From Planctomycetota bacterium (GTDB lineage Bacteria > Planctomycetota > Planctomycetia > Pirellulales > Thermoguttaceae): a stretch of 9,086 nt of DNA. The notes beneath the pieces were generated by a model, which made no database searches, had not been told where the DNA came from, and was given only the letters and a program-made list of their open reading frames with translations. A program made the translations under genes and the position numbers. The DNA lies in the NCBI GenBank assembly GCA_023397045.1, contig JAEWUR010000677.1, positions 1 through 9,086 of the forward strand, written 5' to 3'. Positions 7,943-9,086 of this stretch are shown here, piece by piece (within the stretch, counting starts at the first letter, position 1; every line of letters starts with the position of its first letter).

Positions 7943-8677
7943 ATGGGTTTTCTGAAACGGTTTTTCCGCAATGTATTTCGTGAAGGCGCGGCCCCGGCCG
8001 GCGCCAGCAGCTTCGAGCGACTGACCGAAGAGGAGTTGGAGTCGCATCTCGGCGTGTCGCGCTATGGCACGTTCACGCTGACCGAAGCCATCCGGCCATC
8101 GTACGACTTGCAGGTCGTTCCGCGCCAGGGCTACCGCCACGATTACTACCGCGACGACCAGAACCACAGCAACGTGCCCGTCTTGATGGCGGCTGCCTCG
8201 CGAGAGAACCTTTTCGAAACCTTCATGGATCTTCTCGACCCGTTGGGGTTCACGGTTGACGTGGTTCTCGAGACGAGCCACAACCGGCACAACAAAGGCC
8301 ATGCCGACATGTACCGCGAGCACATCGACATGCCCGTGTTGAAAAGCATCCTCTGGGACTACGAAGACATGTTGATGAACGACGGCTGCACGGGCTTGGC
8401 CGTCCTCAACCCCGAGATGCCTCAAGAGATTCAATTCGACGAACACAAGCTATTGATCGTCTACGGCGACCGGCTAACGGAATATGAAGACATCTTCCGC
8501 GACCGATCGGTCTGCTGCGACGAGGAAATCCGCTTTATTACCGAGGCCGAACACGTCCACTCGTCAAGCGACGTCTACGCCCGGCAGTTCGAGGAGCTGC
8601 GAACTCGGCTGGGAATGGACTGCGACTATATGGACGGCCGCGAAGCGGGCGGCTGGGAATCGGGCGCTCTCGGCTAG
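7943..8677 (+). CDS. Protein of unknown function, planctomycete-type, 244 residues
   Basis: I do not recognise a named domain. The protein opens with a basic amphipathic helix (MGFLKRFFRNVFR) and then becomes acidic and soluble-looking, with no membrane segment. It is unusually rich in His, Asp, Glu, Tyr and Met. Conspicuous blocks are GYRHDYYRDDQNH (63-75), SHNRHNKGHADMYREH (112-127) and LWDYEDML (137-144). The regular hydrophobic/acidic alternation suggests a mixed alpha/beta fold. ATG 7943 is chosen because a purine-rich GAGAG lies just upstream; an in-frame TTG at 7931 would add four residues. The long frames opposite it on the minus strand are low-complexity shadows. Its stop is one base from the stop of the converging gene. 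The context gives no functional hint. Confidence 0.85.
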   Translation: MGFLKRFFRNVFREGAAPAGASSFERLTEEELESHLGVSRYGTFTLTEAIRPSYDLQVVPRQGYRHDYYRDDQNHSNVPVLMAAASRENLFETFMDLLDPLGFTVDVVLETSHNRHNKGHADMYREHIDMPVLKSILWDYEDMLMNDGCTGLAVLNPEMPQEIQFDEHKLLIVYGDRLTEYEDIFRDRSVCCDEEIRFITEAEHVHSSSDVYARQFEELRTRLGMDCDYMDGREAGGWESGALG

Positions 8678-8678
8678 G

Positions 8679-9086
8679 TTATTTTGGCGTATCGACCGGC
8701 GACGGCAGTTTGCTTTCTTCGTCCGTCGCCTTGGCCTTTTCTTCCAACGTCTTCGTGCGGATTTCGCCGGCATCGAGCCGCTCTTTCCACCGGCGAACCG
8801 GCTGCTGTCGCTTCGCGACCGTCGATTCCGGCCGATAAAACAGCCCAAGCCCGGTCAAGTTCTTCAAGTTCCAGTAGCTTAACACGCGCACAGCCAGCAC
8901 ATCGTCGTCCAAACCCTTGACCAGGTCGGCATCGGCGCCGGTCTGCAACTCCTCATCGGAATAGCCCCAGAGCATCCGATAGAGTTCGGCCGACCGTTGC
9001 GGATACTGCTTTTCGAGTGCCAATCGGATGGCTGCGGCCGATTCGGCGTCTCTCGCAACGCCGTCTCGAAGCTGCTCGACGTAATC
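8679..9086 (-). CDS. C-terminal end of a protein of unknown function (partial, N-terminus outside window)
   Basis: The frame is open from the right edge (base 9086) to the TAA at 8681-8679, giving the last 135 residues. The text runs from DYVEQLRDGV through LYRMLWGYSDEEL, then LVKGLDDDVLAVRVLSYWNLKNLTG and LGLFYRPE, to a Lys/Glu-rich, Pro-containing tail. From memory this resembles a C-terminal module of planctomycete proteins, with a WGYS motif, a HEAT-like helix pair and a YRP motif, whose function is not known to me; I cannot name a family. An in-frame TTG at 9023 could be misread as a start, but the frame and composition continue upstream without a break. It converges on the 244-residue gene with one base between stop codons. 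Confidence 0.8.
   Translation of the reverse strand, partial: DYVEQLRDGVARDAESAAAIRLALEKQYPQRSAELYRMLWGYSDEELQTGADADLVKGLDDDVLAVRVLSYWNLKNLTGLGLFYRPESTVAKRQQPVRRWKERLDAGEIRTKTLEEKAKATDEESKLPSPVDTPK

Noticed and set aside
9021..9023. TTG at 9023 as the start of a 114-residue gene
   Set aside because: The same frame continues without a stop to the window edge with the same protein-like composition, so the gene is clipped, not short.

Overview
The window looks like ordinary chromosome from a GC-rich planctomycete, probably Pirellulales-like. The evidence is a Tat-signal TIM-barrel protein of a planctomycete type, a transglutaminase-like lipoprotein, two planctomycete-looking proteins of unknown function, and long spurious open frames opposite real genes, as expected at high GC. 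Taxonomy is inferred from protein style, not from a marker gene. I see no mobile element, CRISPR array, rRNA or tRNA.

Left third (1-3890, all minus strand): a nitrogen-control cluster transcribed in the order amt, glnK, glnD. The ammonium transporter (Amt) is followed by its PII partner (GlnK, with the modifiable Tyr51) and then by the enzyme that uridylylates and de-uridylylates PII (GlnD, cut off by the window's left edge after 646 residues). Upstream of amt is a near-consensus sigma-54 promoter (TGGCAC-N5-TTGC) and, about 100 bp above the predicted start, a 16-bp imperfect palindrome placed where an NtrC-type activator would bind. Together they describe nitrogen-starvation-induced ammonium uptake with its sensor and sensor-modifying enzyme in one transcription unit. 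A heptanucleotide tandem repeat occupies the leader directly before glnD.

Middle (4122-5776, minus): a PduO/MMAB-type ATP:cob(I)alamin adenosyltransferase, preceded by a strong hairpin-plus-T terminator that ends a Tat-exported, aldo/keto-reductase-like TIM-barrel gene. The latter has a textbook sigma-70 promoter (TTGACG, 17 bp, TATAAT).

Right part (5925-9086): a transglutaminase-like lipoprotein on the minus strand with Cys-His-Asp triad C413/H449/D464, preceded by a possible 17-codon leader ORF whose stop overlaps its start (ATGA). A gene-poor stretch of about 480 bp follows, with repeats and a stem-loop. Then comes a 244-residue protein of unknown function on the plus strand, which converges, with one base between stop codons, on the 3' end of another unknown gene that runs off the right edge.

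I do not see a clearly new multi-gene system. The points most worth checking are the sigma-54 control region of the amt-glnK-glnD cluster, the heptamer repeat before glnD, the leader ORF before the lipoprotein, and the two uncharacterised planctomycete proteins.
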